DNA from: Methylocystis bryophila
GTDB lineage: Bacteria > Pseudomonadota > Alphaproteobacteria > Rhizobiales > Beijerinckiaceae
Assembly: GCF_027925445.1 (NCBI RefSeq)
Contig: NZ_AP027149.1
Location: forward strand, 4,352,501 to 4,416,500
Direction: 5' to 3'
Length of the DNA: 64,000 nucleotides
In this document: piece by piece, positions 17,212 to 26,683 of the stretch
Position numbering within the stretch: position 1 is the stretch's first letter
Layout: every line of letters starts with the position of its first letter
Notes under the pieces: generated by a model
What the model was told of the DNA's origin: nothing
What the model saw: the letters and a program-made list of their open reading frames with translations, nothing else
Database searches by the model: none
Made by a program: the position numbers and the translations under genes

Positions 17212-17781
17212 TCAGGCGGCAGGCTTCTTCTTGTCGAGGAAGAAATGCTTATAGGCCAGTCCGAAACCGACGACCGCCAGAACCGCGAAGAAGATCGTGA
17301 TGGTCATGTCCTTGCCCGCAGTCTGGCCGACCGCGAAGGGAAAGCGCGACGTGTATTCCTTGCCGTCATCGCTCTTCGCCGTCACGAGACCGATGTAATT
17401 GCCCTCTTTGGCGAAGTTGTATTCGAAGTTCAGCGTGCCCGTTTTATATTTCTTTGGCGCCACATAGATTTCTGTGTTCGCCTCCATGTTTTCCTTGTCG
17501 TCCTTCTGGCCGACGTTGCGCAGGATGCGGATCTCGAGCGCCATGTCGCGCAGCTCATCCTGCTGTGCGTCCAGGACGATGATGGTTGGACCCACGTCCG
17601 GAATGTCGTCGCAGAAGGTCTCGCGCGACTTGATGGGCTGGTAGCCGGTGAAGGACATCGTGTCCGGCCCGATCTTCATGATGCACTGGCCCTGGTCGAG
17701 GCTGACGCCGCCATGGGCGTAGGCCTCGCCGGAGACGCCGAGCGCGGCGACCGCCAGAGCGGCGAGAAGAATCCTCTTCAT
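17212..17781 (-). CDS. periplasmic protein with C-terminal membrane anchor, mature N-terminal His
   Basis: A 189-residue exported protein. After the signal peptide (MKRILLAALAVAALGV, cleavage expected after AYA) the mature protein would start HGGVSLDQGQC, with a histidine as residue 1. Other possible metal ligands lie in QCIMKIGPDTM (Cys33, Met35, Met42) and ETFCDD (Cys57). The middle is beta-rich, and a single transmembrane helix (ITIFFAVLAVVGFGLAYKHF) near the C-terminus anchors it, ending in a Lys-rich tail. The layout resembles the anchored copper proteins of methane and ammonia oxidisers such as PmoD, but I cannot confirm that family. It has its own terminator. Confidence 0.7.
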   Translation of the reverse strand: MKRILLAALAVAALGVSGEAYAHGGVSLDQGQCIMKIGPDTMSFTGYQPIKSRETFCDDIPDVGPTIIVLDAQQDELRDMALEIRILRNVGQKDDKENMEANTEIYVAPKKYKTGTLNFEYNFAKEGNYIGLVTAKSDDGKEYTSRFPFAVGQTAGKDMTITIFFAVLAVVGFGLAYKHFFLDKKKPAA

Positions 17782-18106
17782 GTTTCATCTCCCTTGCACT
17801 TTTTTGCGGGCGAGAGCCCTTTATTGCGCACGCCGCCCCGCCGGCGGGACCTCTGGCGGCCCTGTCGGAGCAAGCGCGCGAACCAATTTCACCTTATATC
17901 AGCTTTCTGCGGACTGTCCCGCGACGATCCGCCACATTCTGTCGGGAAGCGATTGATCTCGGCTCGCTCGCGTCGGCATTGGAGCCGCGGGCTCCCGCCC
18001 CTGGCGCCTTACCCCGGTTTCGGCGATGATGATTTGATGGCCCCGTTCACGCGCCGGCGCTCGCCGGTGAGAAGGGGGCTGACGCTTTCAATGGGGACCC
18101 GAGCTC
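17782..18106. other. intergenic region, no gene seen
   Basis: The 325 bases between the divergent anchored-protein and HIT genes hold no convincing gene. Both promoters should lie here, and the stretch near 17880-17900 is AT-rich (AATTTCACCTTATATCAG), but no -35/-10 pair could be assigned with confidence. Confidence 0.4.
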
Positions 18107-18457
18107 TTGCCTACCGTCTCGTGCCCTTTCTGCTCGATCATGGCGAGCCAGGTTCTCGCCGAGAATGGGCTGGCGATCGCAATTCGCGACAAATATCCCG
18201 TACGCCCGCTGCATAGCCTGATCCTCACGAAGCGCCACGTCGCCGACGTTTTCGCGGCCTCTGCCGAAGAGCGCGAAGCCATGCATTCGCTCGCGGACAG
18301 CTTGACTGCAGCGATCAAGCGCGAGGACCCGACCGTCTCAGGCTTCAATTTCGGCTCGAATATCGGCGCGGTTGCGGGGCAGAAGATTTTCCACGCGCAT
18401 CTCCACCTGATTCCCCGACGCCCTCATGAAGCGCCGCCTCCGGCGGCGAAGCCCTGA
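18107..18457 (+). CDS. HIT family hydrolase
   Basis: A 116-residue histidine-triad protein. The HIT motif is HAHLHLIP near the C-terminus, preceded by FGSNIGAVAGQKIFH, and CPFC near the start resembles the metal-binding start of some HIT hydrolases. HIT proteins cleave nucleoside phosphoramidates or dinucleotides. Length is at the short end of the family. The start at 18107 gives the expected VSCPFCSI beginning. It reads towards rpsO but is separated by about 145 bases. Confidence 0.92.
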   Translation: MPTVSCPFCSIMASQVLAENGLAIAIRDKYPVRPLHSLILTKRHVADVFAASAEEREAMHSLADSLTAAIKREDPTVSGFNFGSNIGAVAGQKIFHAHLHLIPRRPHEAPPPAAKP

Positions 18458-18602
18458 AACAGCGCCCCTATCGCAGGCCGTCCTTTATGCTATAAGCCGC
18501 GCCAGCCCGGGATAGCCGGGCCCCGCTCAGGCGACCGTGCTGGACGACATCCCGGCAAAGGCCCTCCTCGAGCGGACGAACCGAAGAAGAAAGGAACCGC
18601 CG

Positions 18603-18872
18603 ATGTCGATCACCGCCGAGCGCAAGCAGGCGCTCATTAAAGAATATGCGACGAAGCCCAACGATACGGGTTCGCCCGAGGTGCAGGTCGCGATTCTCAC
18701 CGAGCGCATCGTTAATCTCACCGAGCATTTCAAGTCGCATGTGAAGGACAATCACTCGCGCCGCGGCCTGCTCAAGCTCGTTTCGCAGCGCCGTCAGCTG
18801 CTCGATTACGTGAAGCGCGGCGACGAACCGCGCTACCGTGCGCTGATCGAGCGTCTCGGCATCCGCCGCTAG
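18603..18872 (+). CDS. rpsO: 30S ribosomal protein S15
   Basis: The standard 89-residue S15: MSITAERKQALIKEYATKPN, then TGSPEVQVAILTERIVNLTE, HSRRGLLKLVSQRRQLLDYV and the GIRR end. It binds the central domain of 16S rRNA. The ATG at 18603 is the conserved start, preceded by GAAAGGAA. The rpsO-pnp order is the near-universal arrangement, and a hairpin lies between the two genes. Confidence 0.98.
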   Translation: MSITAERKQALIKEYATKPNDTGSPEVQVAILTERIVNLTEHFKSHVKDNHSRRGLLKLVSQRRQLLDYVKRGDEPRYRALIERLGIRR

Positions 18873-18898
18873 TTTTCGCGCGGAATTGACTGCCTCCA

Positions 18899-18922
18899 CC
18901 TCTCCCCGCCCGCGGGGAGAGG
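18899..18922 (+). terminator. GC-rich hairpin between rpsO and pnp
   Basis: CCTCTCCCCGC pairs perfectly with GCGGGGAGAGG around two bases. There is no T-tract. In other bacteria this position holds an attenuating terminator and an RNase III processing site; here only the hairpin itself is seen. Confidence 0.6.
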
Positions 18923-19110
18923 CGCTCGCCGCAATCGCGGCGCCAAAGGCCAAGGGCAATCGGGCCTGCGGCCCAGAGAGCCAAACCTGCGTCAGGGCAG
19001 GATCGCCAGACGCTGCGTGAGAAGCCCCGCGCTTTTTGACGTTCTCCGCAGCCTCTCGCCGTCTTGCTCATGACGATCCCAAGGCTCGCTTCATGAGAGA
19101 AAGACCCTCA

Positions 19111-21264
19111 ATGTTCGAAATCCATCGCGAAGAGATCGATTGGGCCGGGCGCAAGCTCGTGCTGGAGACCGGCAAGATCGCCCGCCAAGCCGATGGCGCA
19201 GTGCTCGCGACCTGGGGCGAGACGACTGTGCTCGCCACCGTCGTCTCGGCCAAGTCAGCCAAGCCTGGGCAGGACTTCTTCCCGCTCACTGTCAACTATC
19301 AGGAGAAGGCCTTCGCCGCCGGCCGCATTCCCGGTGGATACTTCAAGCGTGAGGGCCGTCCGTCAGAGCGCGAGACGCTGGTCTCGCGACTGATCGACCG
19401 GCCGATCCGGCCGCTCTTCGTTGACGGCTACAAGAACGAGACGCAGGTCATCCTGACCGTGCTGTCGCATGATCTCGAGAATGATCCCGACGTCCTCGCG
19501 ATGGTCGCCGCCTCCGCCGCGCTGACGCTCTCGGGCGTGCCCTTCATGGGCCCGATCGGCGGGGCGCGGGTCGGCCACATCAACGGCGCGCTGAAGGTCA
19601 ATCCGACGATCGAGGAGATGAAGAATTCGACGCTCGACCTCGTCGTCGCCGGCACCGCCGACGCGGTGCTCATGGTCGAGTCGGAGGCCAAGGAGCTTTC
19701 CGAGGAGACGATGCTCGAGGCGGTGATGACCGGCCATCGCGGCTTCCAACCCGTGATCGACGCGATCATTCGCCTGGCCGAGCGCGCCGCCAAGGAGCCG
19801 CGCGACTTCTCGCCGCCGGCCAAGGAGGAAGTCGCCGCCGCCGTCGCCAAGATCGGCGAAGCGGAGCTTCGCGAAGCCTATAAGATTACCGTCAAGCAGC
19901 AGCGCTATGCGACGGTCGACGCCGTCAAGGCGAAGGTCTTCGCGGCGCTCGCGCCGGAGGGCGCCGAGGCGAAGTTCTCGAAGGAGCAGATCGACGAGGC
20001 GTTCCACGATCTGCAGGCTAAGGTCGTGCGCTGGAACATTCTCGACGACGGACTGCGCATCGACGGGCGCGACGTGAAGACCGTGCGGCCGATCGTCTCC
20101 GAGGTCGGCATTCTGCCCCGCGCCCATGGCTCGGCTCTGTTCACGCGCGGCGAGACGCAAGCGCTGGTCGTCGCCACGCTCGGCACGGGCGAGGACGAGC
20201 AGTTCGTGGACTCGCTCGAGGGCACGTACAAGGAGCGCTTCTTGCTCCATTACAACTTCCCGCCCTATTCGGTCGGCGAAACGGGCCGCATGGGCTCGCC
20301 CGGACGTCGTGAGATTGGACACGGCAAGCTCGCCTGGCGCGCGATCCGCCCGGTGCTGCCGGCTCCGGCGGAGTTCCCCTACACGCTGCGGCTCGTCTCC
20401 GAGATCACCGAGTCGAACGGCTCTTCGTCCATGGCGACGGTCTGCGGCTCTTCGCTCGCGCTCATGGACGCCGGCGTCCCGATGAAGCGGCCGACGGCCG
20501 GCATTGCGATGGGACTCATCCTCGAGGGCGAGCGCTTCGCCGTGCTCTCCGACATTCTGGGCGACGAGGATCACCTGGGCGACATGGACTTCAAGGTCGC
20601 CGGCACGTCGGAAGGCGTGACCTCTCTGCAGATGGACATCAAGATCGCCGGCATCACCGAGGAGATCATGCGGGTGGCGCTGGCGCAGGCCCGCGACGGC
20701 CGCATGCACATCCTCGGCGAGATGTCGAAGGCGCTCTCGAGCTCCCGCGCCGAGCTCGGCGAATTTGCGCCGCGCATCGAGACCCTGAAGATCCCGACGG
20801 AAAAGATCCGCGAGGTGATCGGCACGGGCGGCAAGGTGATCCGCGAGATCGTCGAGAAGACGGGCGCCAAGGTCAACATCGAGGACGACGGCACGGTGAA
20901 GGTCGCTTCCTCCGACTCCAATTCGATCAAGGCGGCGATCAATTGGATCAAGTCGATCGCCTCCGATCCGGAGGTCGGCCAGATCTACGAAGGCACGGTG
21001 GTCAAGACGGCGGAGTTCGGCGCCTTCGTGAACTTCTTCGGCTCAAAGGACGGCCTCGTCCACATCTCGCAGCTCGCGGCGACGCGCGTCGCCAAGACGA
21101 CCGACGTCGTCAAGGAAGGCGACAAGGTCAAAGTGAAGCTCTTAGGCTTTGACGATCGCGGCAAGGTGCGCCTCTCAATGCGCGCGGTCGATCAGACGAC
21201 CGGCGAGGACATCGAGGCCAAGGCCGCGAAGTCCGACGGAACCGGCGCGCAACCGCAAGTTTGA
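19111..21264 (+). CDS. pnp: polyribonucleotide nucleotidyltransferase
   Basis: PNPase of 717 residues, the phosphorolytic 3'-5' exoribonuclease of the degradosome. Two RNase PH-like domains are visible (the first around DFFPLTVNYQEKAFAAGRIP, the second around GQTALVVATLGT-like TQALVVATLGT and EITESNGSSSMATVCGSSLA), then the KH domain (EVIGTGGKVIREIVEKTGA) and the S1 domain (GTVVKTAEFGAFVNFFGSKD). The ATG at 19111 gives the family N-terminus MFEIHREEIDWAGRKL; an upstream in-frame ATG at 19036 adds 25 unrelated residues. Confidence 0.98.
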   Translation: MFEIHREEIDWAGRKLVLETGKIARQADGAVLATWGETTVLATVVSAKSAKPGQDFFPLTVNYQEKAFAAGRIPGGYFKREGRPSERETLVSRLIDRPIRPLFVDGYKNETQVILTVLSHDLENDPDVLAMVAASAALTLSGVPFMGPIGGARVGHINGALKVNPTIEEMKNSTLDLVVAGTADAVLMVESEAKELSEETMLEAVMTGHRGFQPVIDAIIRLAERAAKEPRDFSPPAKEEVAAAVAKIGEAELREAYKITVKQQRYATVDAVKAKVFAALAPEGAEAKFSKEQIDEAFHDLQAKVVRWNILDDGLRIDGRDVKTVRPIVSEVGILPRAHGSALFTRGETQALVVATLGTGEDEQFVDSLEGTYKERFLLHYNFPPYSVGETGRMGSPGRREIGHGKLAWRAIRPVLPAPAEFPYTLRLVSEITESNGSSSMATVCGSSLALMDAGVPMKRPTAGIAMGLILEGERFAVLSDILGDEDHLGDMDFKVAGTSEGVTSLQMDIKIAGITEEIMRVALAQARDGRMHILGEMSKALSSSRAELGEFAPRIETLKIPTEKIREVIGTGGKVIREIVEKTGAKVNIEDDGTVKVASSDSNSIKAAINWIKSIASDPEVGQIYEGTVVKTAEFGAFVNFFGSKDGLVHISQLAATRVAKTTDVVKEGDKVKVKLLGFDDRGKVRLSMRAVDQTTGEDIEAKAAKSDGTGAQPQV

Positions 21265-21329
21265 GCGGAAGACCGCCGGAACCGAGAAAGGGCCAGAAAG
21301 CCCGCTAGAGCTTATATATCAATCACGCA

Positions 21330-21362
21330 GCTGCGTTCGGGCGTTTTCCGCCTGAACGCAGC
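21330..21362 (+). terminator. hairpin downstream of pnp
   Basis: GCTGCGTTCGGGCG pairs with CGCCTGAACGCAGC around TTTTC, 65 bases beyond the pnp stop. No long T-run follows. It would be the natural end of the rpsO-pnp transcript. Confidence 0.65.
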
Positions 21363-21536
21363 CTGCTCGCCGGGCGCAAGCTGCGGGAAATCCTCGTCTG
21401 CCAGTTCTCCTGTTTGACTGCTTATTGACGCCAGATTCGCACAAGGCTCAACTTAGAAACACGCGCTGATCGGATCCGCTTGGCTCCTGCATCCGCCAGC
21501 CACGCCTCAATGACTTGATCCGGGTCAGGAGGAGAG

Positions 21537-22535
21537 ATGTCTCAGGCAAATGCTTCGGCGGTGAGCCATGCGGCTTGCGCAAAGGTCGCCTCGGTCGCGC
21601 GGCGGGCGCTCTTTTATGCGTTACAGACGGAAATTCCCGTGGCGGCGAAGCTTGCGAGCATCCAGGCGAGGCGAGCGCTCACGATCCTATGTCTCCATGG
21701 CGTCGCCGAAGGTCAGGGCGCCTATGTCTCGATGACGCCCGCGCTGTTCGATGATTTGATTGCTTGGTTGAAGAAGCGCTTTCGGATTATCGTCTTTGCC
21801 GATCTCGAAACTTTTGAACCGGGCGGCAAACCGCCGTTGATCCTTTCCTTTGACGACGGTTACAAGGACTTCATCGAGATCGTCGCGCCAATCCTCGAAA
21901 AACATGGCGTTCGCGTCAATCTCAACGTTTTGCCGGGCGCGATCGAAAGCGGTTTGCCGCCGATGAATGTGATGTTGCAGGATTTTATCATATCCGCTCC
22001 CGCAGCCTTATTGGGCGAGACGCCGCTGCCGGGACTTCCCCAAGGCGCGGATCCCGAGAACCGCGCCGCCGCTTGCTTGCGAGCCTCCGCCGCGCTCAAG
22101 AATCGATCGATATCCGAGCAAAAAACCATGTTCGCCGAGTTGCAGCGAAGCTTCTCACGATTCGAAGGATTTCGTCCCACGCAGATGATGACCCTGCAGG
22201 ACGTCCACGAGATCTCCTCGATCCACGAAGTCGGCGCTCATTCCTTCGAGCACGCAAGCATGGCCTTGGAAAGCGACCATTTTTTGCGCGAAGACGCGCA
22301 CAAATGCAGAGATTATTTTCTGGCGAACCTCGGCTACGCGCCGTCGATTTACGCCTTTCCGAACGGCTTCGCGCGCTCGGGTCAGGCAGAGATCCTGCGC
22401 GAAGCCGGATATAAGCACCTCCTGCTCGTCGGACAGGATTATTCGCGCCTTGACGCCCGAGTGCATCCTCGCTTCGGCGTATATGCGAGAAGCGAGTTCG
22501 AAGCGCGCGCGCGGGCGGTGGGCTGGTCCCGCTAG
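21537..22535 (+). CDS. polysaccharide deacetylase (NodB-homology) family protein
   Basis: A 332-residue carbohydrate esterase family 4 protein. The NodB motifs are present: LSFDDGYKDF with the two catalytic and metal aspartates (about residue 103-112), VGAHSFEHASM supplying metal histidines (about 230-240), and IYAFPNGFARS (about 265-275). The N-terminus LTILCLHGVAEG is the usual first strand. A roughly 60-residue helical insert lies between motifs 1 and 2. No signal peptide is evident. Substrates of this type are N-acetyl groups of cell-wall or exopolysaccharides; the specific one is unknown. Confidence 0.9.
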   Translation: MSQANASAVSHAACAKVASVARRALFYALQTEIPVAAKLASIQARRALTILCLHGVAEGQGAYVSMTPALFDDLIAWLKKRFRIIVFADLETFEPGGKPPLILSFDDGYKDFIEIVAPILEKHGVRVNLNVLPGAIESGLPPMNVMLQDFIISAPAALLGETPLPGLPQGADPENRAAACLRASAALKNRSISEQKTMFAELQRSFSRFEGFRPTQMMTLQDVHEISSIHEVGAHSFEHASMALESDHFLREDAHKCRDYFLANLGYAPSIYAFPNGFARSGQAEILREAGYKHLLLVGQDYSRLDARVHPRFGVYARSEFEARARAVGWSR

Positions 22536-22582
22536 AGCGCGATGCGAAAAAGTGGAAGCCGGTTTTTCGCGCAATCGCGCTC
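22535..22582. repeat. REP-like hairpin
   Basis: GAGCGCGATGCGAAAAA pairs with TTTTTCGCGCAATCGCGCTC with one bulge, loop GTGGAAGCCGG. It begins at the last base of the deacetylase stop codon and is a second type of dispersed hairpin, with a loop resembling the CCGCTTCGCAC loop of the others when reversed. Confidence 0.7.
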
Positions 22583-22664
22583 GAGTTGCGCGCTCTGCTA
22601 AGCTGGCCCGCTCCAAAAGCCCGCCTATGAATAAGGATGACCGGTTCGCTTCCCGCTGGCTTCC

Positions 22665-23726
22665 ATGCCGATCAGCACTGCAGAATTCTCCCATCGCGCC
22701 ATCATCTTCATTACGCTCGCGCTCACGCCGCTCGTCGTCTGGCTGCTGTTCGACGTTGTGCTGATGGTGACGGGCGCCGTCCTGATCGCCGTGCTGCTTC
22801 ACCTCGTCGCCTGGCCCTTTCGCAAGATCAGATTGCCGAGAGCTCTGGCGCTTGCGGTTGCCGGATTCTTGATTCTCATCGTGCTCCTTGGCGTTTTCTA
22901 TCTCTTCGGCAGCGGCATGGGTAACGAGTTCCAGGAGATCATGAGTCGCGCCGAGGCGGGACAGAAGCAGCTCACCCAGATGCTTCAAGGATCGACATTC
23001 GGAAAGACGGTGCTTTCGCATGTCCAACAGGGCACTTTCTCCCTGCCCGACCTCTTCGCGCGGGCCTTCCGAATCAGCGCAAGCTTTTTGGCTGGCGCGG
23101 CCATCGCCATCGTCGCTGGCGCTTTCATCGCCGTCGAGCCGGAGCTTTATCGTCAAGGCCTGAGCCTGCTCTTTCCGCAGCGCTACCGCGGAAGCGCCGA
23201 CGAAACCCTCGATTATCTTGCCGGCGCGCTAAGGCTCTGGACGATCGGTCAGCTAATCGACATGGCGTTCGTCGGCGTCACGATCGGCGTCGCCTCCTGG
23301 TTCGTCGGCTTGCCTTCAGCCTATGCGCTTGGCGCGATCGCAGGCGTCGCACAATTCGTCCCCTACATCGGCTCAATCGTCGCATTTATTCCCGCCGCGC
23401 TTGTTGCGACGACAATCGACTGGAGCACGCTGGCGTGGACAGCCATCGCTTATTTTCTCGTTCATCAGTTCGATGGTTATGTGTTCATGCCGATCGTCCA
23501 GCGGCGCATGGTGTCCGTGCCGCCCGCGCTCATGCTCGTGAGCATCGTCGCGCTTGGCGAAGCCTTCGGCATCACGGCGACGATCTTCGCCGCGCCCATT
23601 ACTGTCTCGATCTACGTGCTGGTGACGAAGCTCTACGTGCGCGAGACGCTGCACGAGGAAGTCGCCGTGCCCGGCGAGGCGGGCGTCAAAGCGCTGGCCG
23701 ATGAGCGGAGTTCCGCAGCTGATTAG
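22665..23726 (+). CDS. AI-2E family transporter
   Basis: A 353-residue inner-membrane protein of the PerM/TqsA (AI-2E) family. The typical arrangement is visible: two N-terminal hydrophobic pairs (IIFITLALTPLVVWLLFDVV and ALALAVAGFLILIVLLGVF), a soluble region with QKQLTQMLQGSTFGKTVLSH, and a C-terminal block with GLPSAYALGAIAGVAQFVPY, IGSIVAFIPAALVAT and LVHQFDGYVFMPIVQRRMV. The PYIGS and QxxDGYVxxPxI motifs are family hallmarks. Members export signals, sodium or protons; the substrate here is unknown. Its stop overlaps the convergent glycosidase-like gene by four bases. Confidence 0.92.
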   Translation: MPISTAEFSHRAIIFITLALTPLVVWLLFDVVLMVTGAVLIAVLLHLVAWPFRKIRLPRALALAVAGFLILIVLLGVFYLFGSGMGNEFQEIMSRAEAGQKQLTQMLQGSTFGKTVLSHVQQGTFSLPDLFARAFRISASFLAGAAIAIVAGAFIAVEPELYRQGLSLLFPQRYRGSADETLDYLAGALRLWTIGQLIDMAFVGVTIGVASWFVGLPSAYALGAIAGVAQFVPYIGSIVAFIPAALVATTIDWSTLAWTAIAYFLVHQFDGYVFMPIVQRRMVSVPPALMLVSIVALGEAFGITATIFAAPITVSIYVLVTKLYVRETLHEEVAVPGEAGVKALADERSSAAD

Positions 23727-26596
23727 AAAGCGATCGTCAGCCGGCTAAAGCTTTTCGACACGATAAGATCTCGCTCGAGCTGACAAGACCGCCCATCCGC
23801 TTGAGCGCATATTGCGCCGGCATATCGAAAAGTGATCCGGTCGGGCGCCGGCCCCGACAAGGCGAGCTCGACCGTCACCCGCCCCTCGCCGCGCTGAGCC
23901 TTGAGGTTGAGCGCGCCGAAAGCGGTTGGCAAGTCGCGCAGCCTGATCCCCTCCCCTTCCCACCAGCTCTCAGGGACGGCGCGAAACAATTCGAGCGTTC
24001 CGCCGTCTTCCCGCACCAGCATCCTTCGCATGGCGGTGGCGAATTCGGCGCCGATCCAGCTGTGGGGCATATCGCCGATATATTCCGGCGCGCGCGGATC
24101 GCTCCAGACGACCTCGGCCCATTGCCGCCAGCCCGCAGGCCTGCGGCAGGCGAGCATGGCGGCGAGCAGACGAAAGGCGTCGTCGCGCCGGCCCAAAGAC
24201 GCAAAGGCGTTGAGGTTGCGCAGCAAATAGGGGCTGTAATTCCCCTCGAACGCCGGCCCCGAAAATTGCTCGATCTGCGCGGCCACGAGGTCAAAGGTCG
24301 CCTCGACGAATTCCGCCGGCAAAACGTCCTCGACGCGGCAGGGCTCGAAGGCGATTGCGGTCGAGCTGGGATCGACGTCTTCTCGGTCGGCGGACGCCGC
24401 GATGAGCCCTCTGCCCATGAGCTCAGAGGTCACGCGCAGGGAGCGTGCGAGCGTCTCGGCAAATGCGCGGCCTTTGGCCCTCGCCTGTTCGGCGATCTCG
24501 AGCTCCCCGGCCTCACGGGCCAGATATTCGCAGTTTCGCCAAGCGCTCAAAGCGAAGAAGTCGTCCCAATAGCTGTAAGAGGGCTTGCTGTAACCCTCAT
24601 GACTGATCGACGGCGCCACGAGGCCGCAGCAGCGCGAGTCGCGCTCGCGTCGCGCATCGGTTTTCGCGCAGAGCGCCTCGATGAACTGGGTCGCCCGAAC
24701 CACGGGTTCAAAAACAGCGTCGAGGAAGACTCGATCTTTGCTGACCCGGTACACCTCCGCAGCGACGCCGACGAATTCACCCTGCGCGTCATATTCAATA
24801 TCGCTGCCATAACCGCGGTTGACCGTTCCGTCCGGATTGAGGATCGGCGGCGCCAAGCCGTTCTCGTAGATGCGTTTGGAGTACCAGACGACATAGGACT
24901 TGGCTTCCTCGATCAGTCCCGCCCACAGCAAGGCGAGCGCCTGCGAAGAGCCGTCGCGTATCCATATGCGGTCGTAGTTTCGCGGGCCGGGCCTAAAGGC
25001 GAAGCGCGTCGCATTGACGAGAATGAGCGCGATCTGCGCCTCGATCGTGTCGCTGATCTCTTGATCGCCGACGGTGATCCTTCTTGCGCCCAACTTATTT
25101 CGCCACAAGCCGGCGACCGTGTTCCTTAGGGCGGAGAAGGCCGCCTCCGCGTGAGGCGCAATCTCGGCGCTCAGGGGAGACGCGGCGACGACGGCGACAT
25201 CTTCGCCGGGGTCCAAGGAGAAGGCGAATTCGCAGGCGGCGCTGAGCAAACCTGAATCAGAACGAAGGTTCCGGGTAGTCGGTTGGGGGCCGTGCTCCAG
25301 GAGCCTTAGGACATCTCCTCCCTCGAAGTCTGCGATCGTCACGACATCCGGTTCTCGCGAGAAAGCGGCGTAGTGAGAATCGTTGATCCGCATGTTGACG
25401 CCCTCGACGCTGATCGCGTTGACGAGCGCGTGACCGCCATGTTGCCAGTAGGGATTGATCTGCACGGGGCGCACCGTCAGCACGAGCGCGCCCTCTCGCC
25501 GCGCGTCGCCACGATTGGCGATCCGATATTCCACCATCGCCTGCTCTTCATGCGCTAGCGCCGTCGCGTGAAGCTCCAGACCTTGCGTCGACCAGACGAC
25601 GTTGGGAATGGGCAGCGAGCCCTCGACCAGGCATTGGCTGACGGTTTCGCTTGCGGGGGCGCCATGCAGGCCGTCGCCCAGGCGCAAGAGCGGCATGAGC
25701 TGAGCGAAGCCGCGCTGCGCTTCGAGATTTCCATATTCGTCGAAGAGCGCTTCCCCGTCCTGATTCAACTCCCCGAGCACCGTCCAATAGACTTGGCGGC
25801 CGAGCAGCGATTGCGGGTAAAGATCGGCGCGCCCCTTGCGCGCCGCACGTTCCAGCTGCCCGATCGGCATTCGATCCTTGTTCAGGATCCGGAGCTTCAG
25901 CTCCTTGACGATCGCGCCTTCGGGCGCGCTGGCCGCATGCAGGCTCAGGCGAAAATAACGGCTTGTCGTCGAGCGCCACCAAAAACTGTCCGTGCCGCCG
26001 TCGCCGGTGGTCATGCGCCCCACCTCCCGGAAGTTCTCGCCGTCGTCGGAAAGATGCACGGAAAAAACAACGCCGAAGCGCTCGCCCCACTCGACAAGGG
26101 CTCCAAGCGGAGATCTCACATAGCCGAAATCGACTGTTATGCTCTCTCCGGCCAGAAGCGCGATCGGCGCATGGCCAAGAGCCGCGACGCGGCCCCCCTC
26201 GAGCACAGAGGCCGCATCCGCAGGATCATAGAGATTGATCTGGACGATCTCCGGCGGCCGCGCCTCTGTGGGCGTTTCGCAGCTCCAGCGCAGGAAGCGC
26301 GCCGCGACGGGCGGGAAAGCGAAAACGTCCTGTCCGCCTTCGCCGTGACGCGTGCTGCAGAGATGTGACCACGACCGCCCATCGAGAGAAGTCTCGAATC
26401 CATATTCACTCGCCGCCTGACCGCCCCAATAAACCTCCAAACCGCCCAAAGTCGCGGTCCTCCCGAGGTCGATCTCGAGCCGGGCCTTTTTTGACGGTTC
26501 TGAAGCCCATGCGGTTGCATAGCAGTCGTCGATGGCTCGCCGCGCATCGCCGCTGCTGGCGGTGGCCTTCCACAAGCTCTTCGGCGGAACTTTCAT
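23723..26596 (-). CDS. large discoidin-domain / six-hairpin glycosidase-like protein
   Basis: A 956-residue protein. Residues about 5-120 and 135-250 look like two F5/8-type-C (discoidin) modules (ARLEIDLGRTATLGGLEVYW; FSVHLSDDGENFREVGRMTT). A linker and a beta-rich region follow, then an (alpha/alpha)6-barrel of the six-hairpin glycosidase type with FAFRPGPRNYDRIWIRDGSS and a later FALSAWRNCEYLAREAGELE. No signal peptide is visible, so it appears cytoplasmic, unusual for a carbohydrate-binding architecture. The glycosidase family cannot be fixed. The ATG at 26596 is preferred over 26635, because a glycine-rich start without homology precedes it. Confidence 0.75.
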   Translation of the reverse strand: MKVPPKSLWKATASSGDARRAIDDCYATAWASEPSKKARLEIDLGRTATLGGLEVYWGGQAASEYGFETSLDGRSWSHLCSTRHGEGGQDVFAFPPVAARFLRWSCETPTEARPPEIVQINLYDPADAASVLEGGRVAALGHAPIALLAGESITVDFGYVRSPLGALVEWGERFGVVFSVHLSDDGENFREVGRMTTGDGGTDSFWWRSTTSRYFRLSLHAASAPEGAIVKELKLRILNKDRMPIGQLERAARKGRADLYPQSLLGRQVYWTVLGELNQDGEALFDEYGNLEAQRGFAQLMPLLRLGDGLHGAPASETVSQCLVEGSLPIPNVVWSTQGLELHATALAHEEQAMVEYRIANRGDARREGALVLTVRPVQINPYWQHGGHALVNAISVEGVNMRINDSHYAAFSREPDVVTIADFEGGDVLRLLEHGPQPTTRNLRSDSGLLSAACEFAFSLDPGEDVAVVAASPLSAEIAPHAEAAFSALRNTVAGLWRNKLGARRITVGDQEISDTIEAQIALILVNATRFAFRPGPRNYDRIWIRDGSSQALALLWAGLIEEAKSYVVWYSKRIYENGLAPPILNPDGTVNRGYGSDIEYDAQGEFVGVAAEVYRVSKDRVFLDAVFEPVVRATQFIEALCAKTDARRERDSRCCGLVAPSISHEGYSKPSYSYWDDFFALSAWRNCEYLAREAGELEIAEQARAKGRAFAETLARSLRVTSELMGRGLIAASADREDVDPSSTAIAFEPCRVEDVLPAEFVEATFDLVAAQIEQFSGPAFEGNYSPYLLRNLNAFASLGRRDDAFRLLAAMLACRRPAGWRQWAEVVWSDPRAPEYIGDMPHSWIGAEFATAMRRMLVREDGGTLELFRAVPESWWEGEGIRLRDLPTAFGALNLKAQRGEGRVTVELALSGPAPDRITFRYAGAICAQADGRSCQLERDLIVSKSFSRLTIAF

Positions 26597-26683
26597 GAGC
26601 GCTCCGCGGCCAGTTTCCAGCGGCCGCAGGCCCAATTAAGGCTTGCCTTGGGGCTTTCGACAAGGGCTTTCGACAGGGACAAC

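Noticed and set aside
19363..20709. Open frame of 448 residues opposite pnp
   Set aside because: Antisense shadow; composition is Arg/His-rich and the sense frame is a certain gene.
23801..25129. Open frame of 442 residues opposite the glycosidase-like gene
   Set aside because: Antisense shadow without recognisable features; the sense frame has clear domains.
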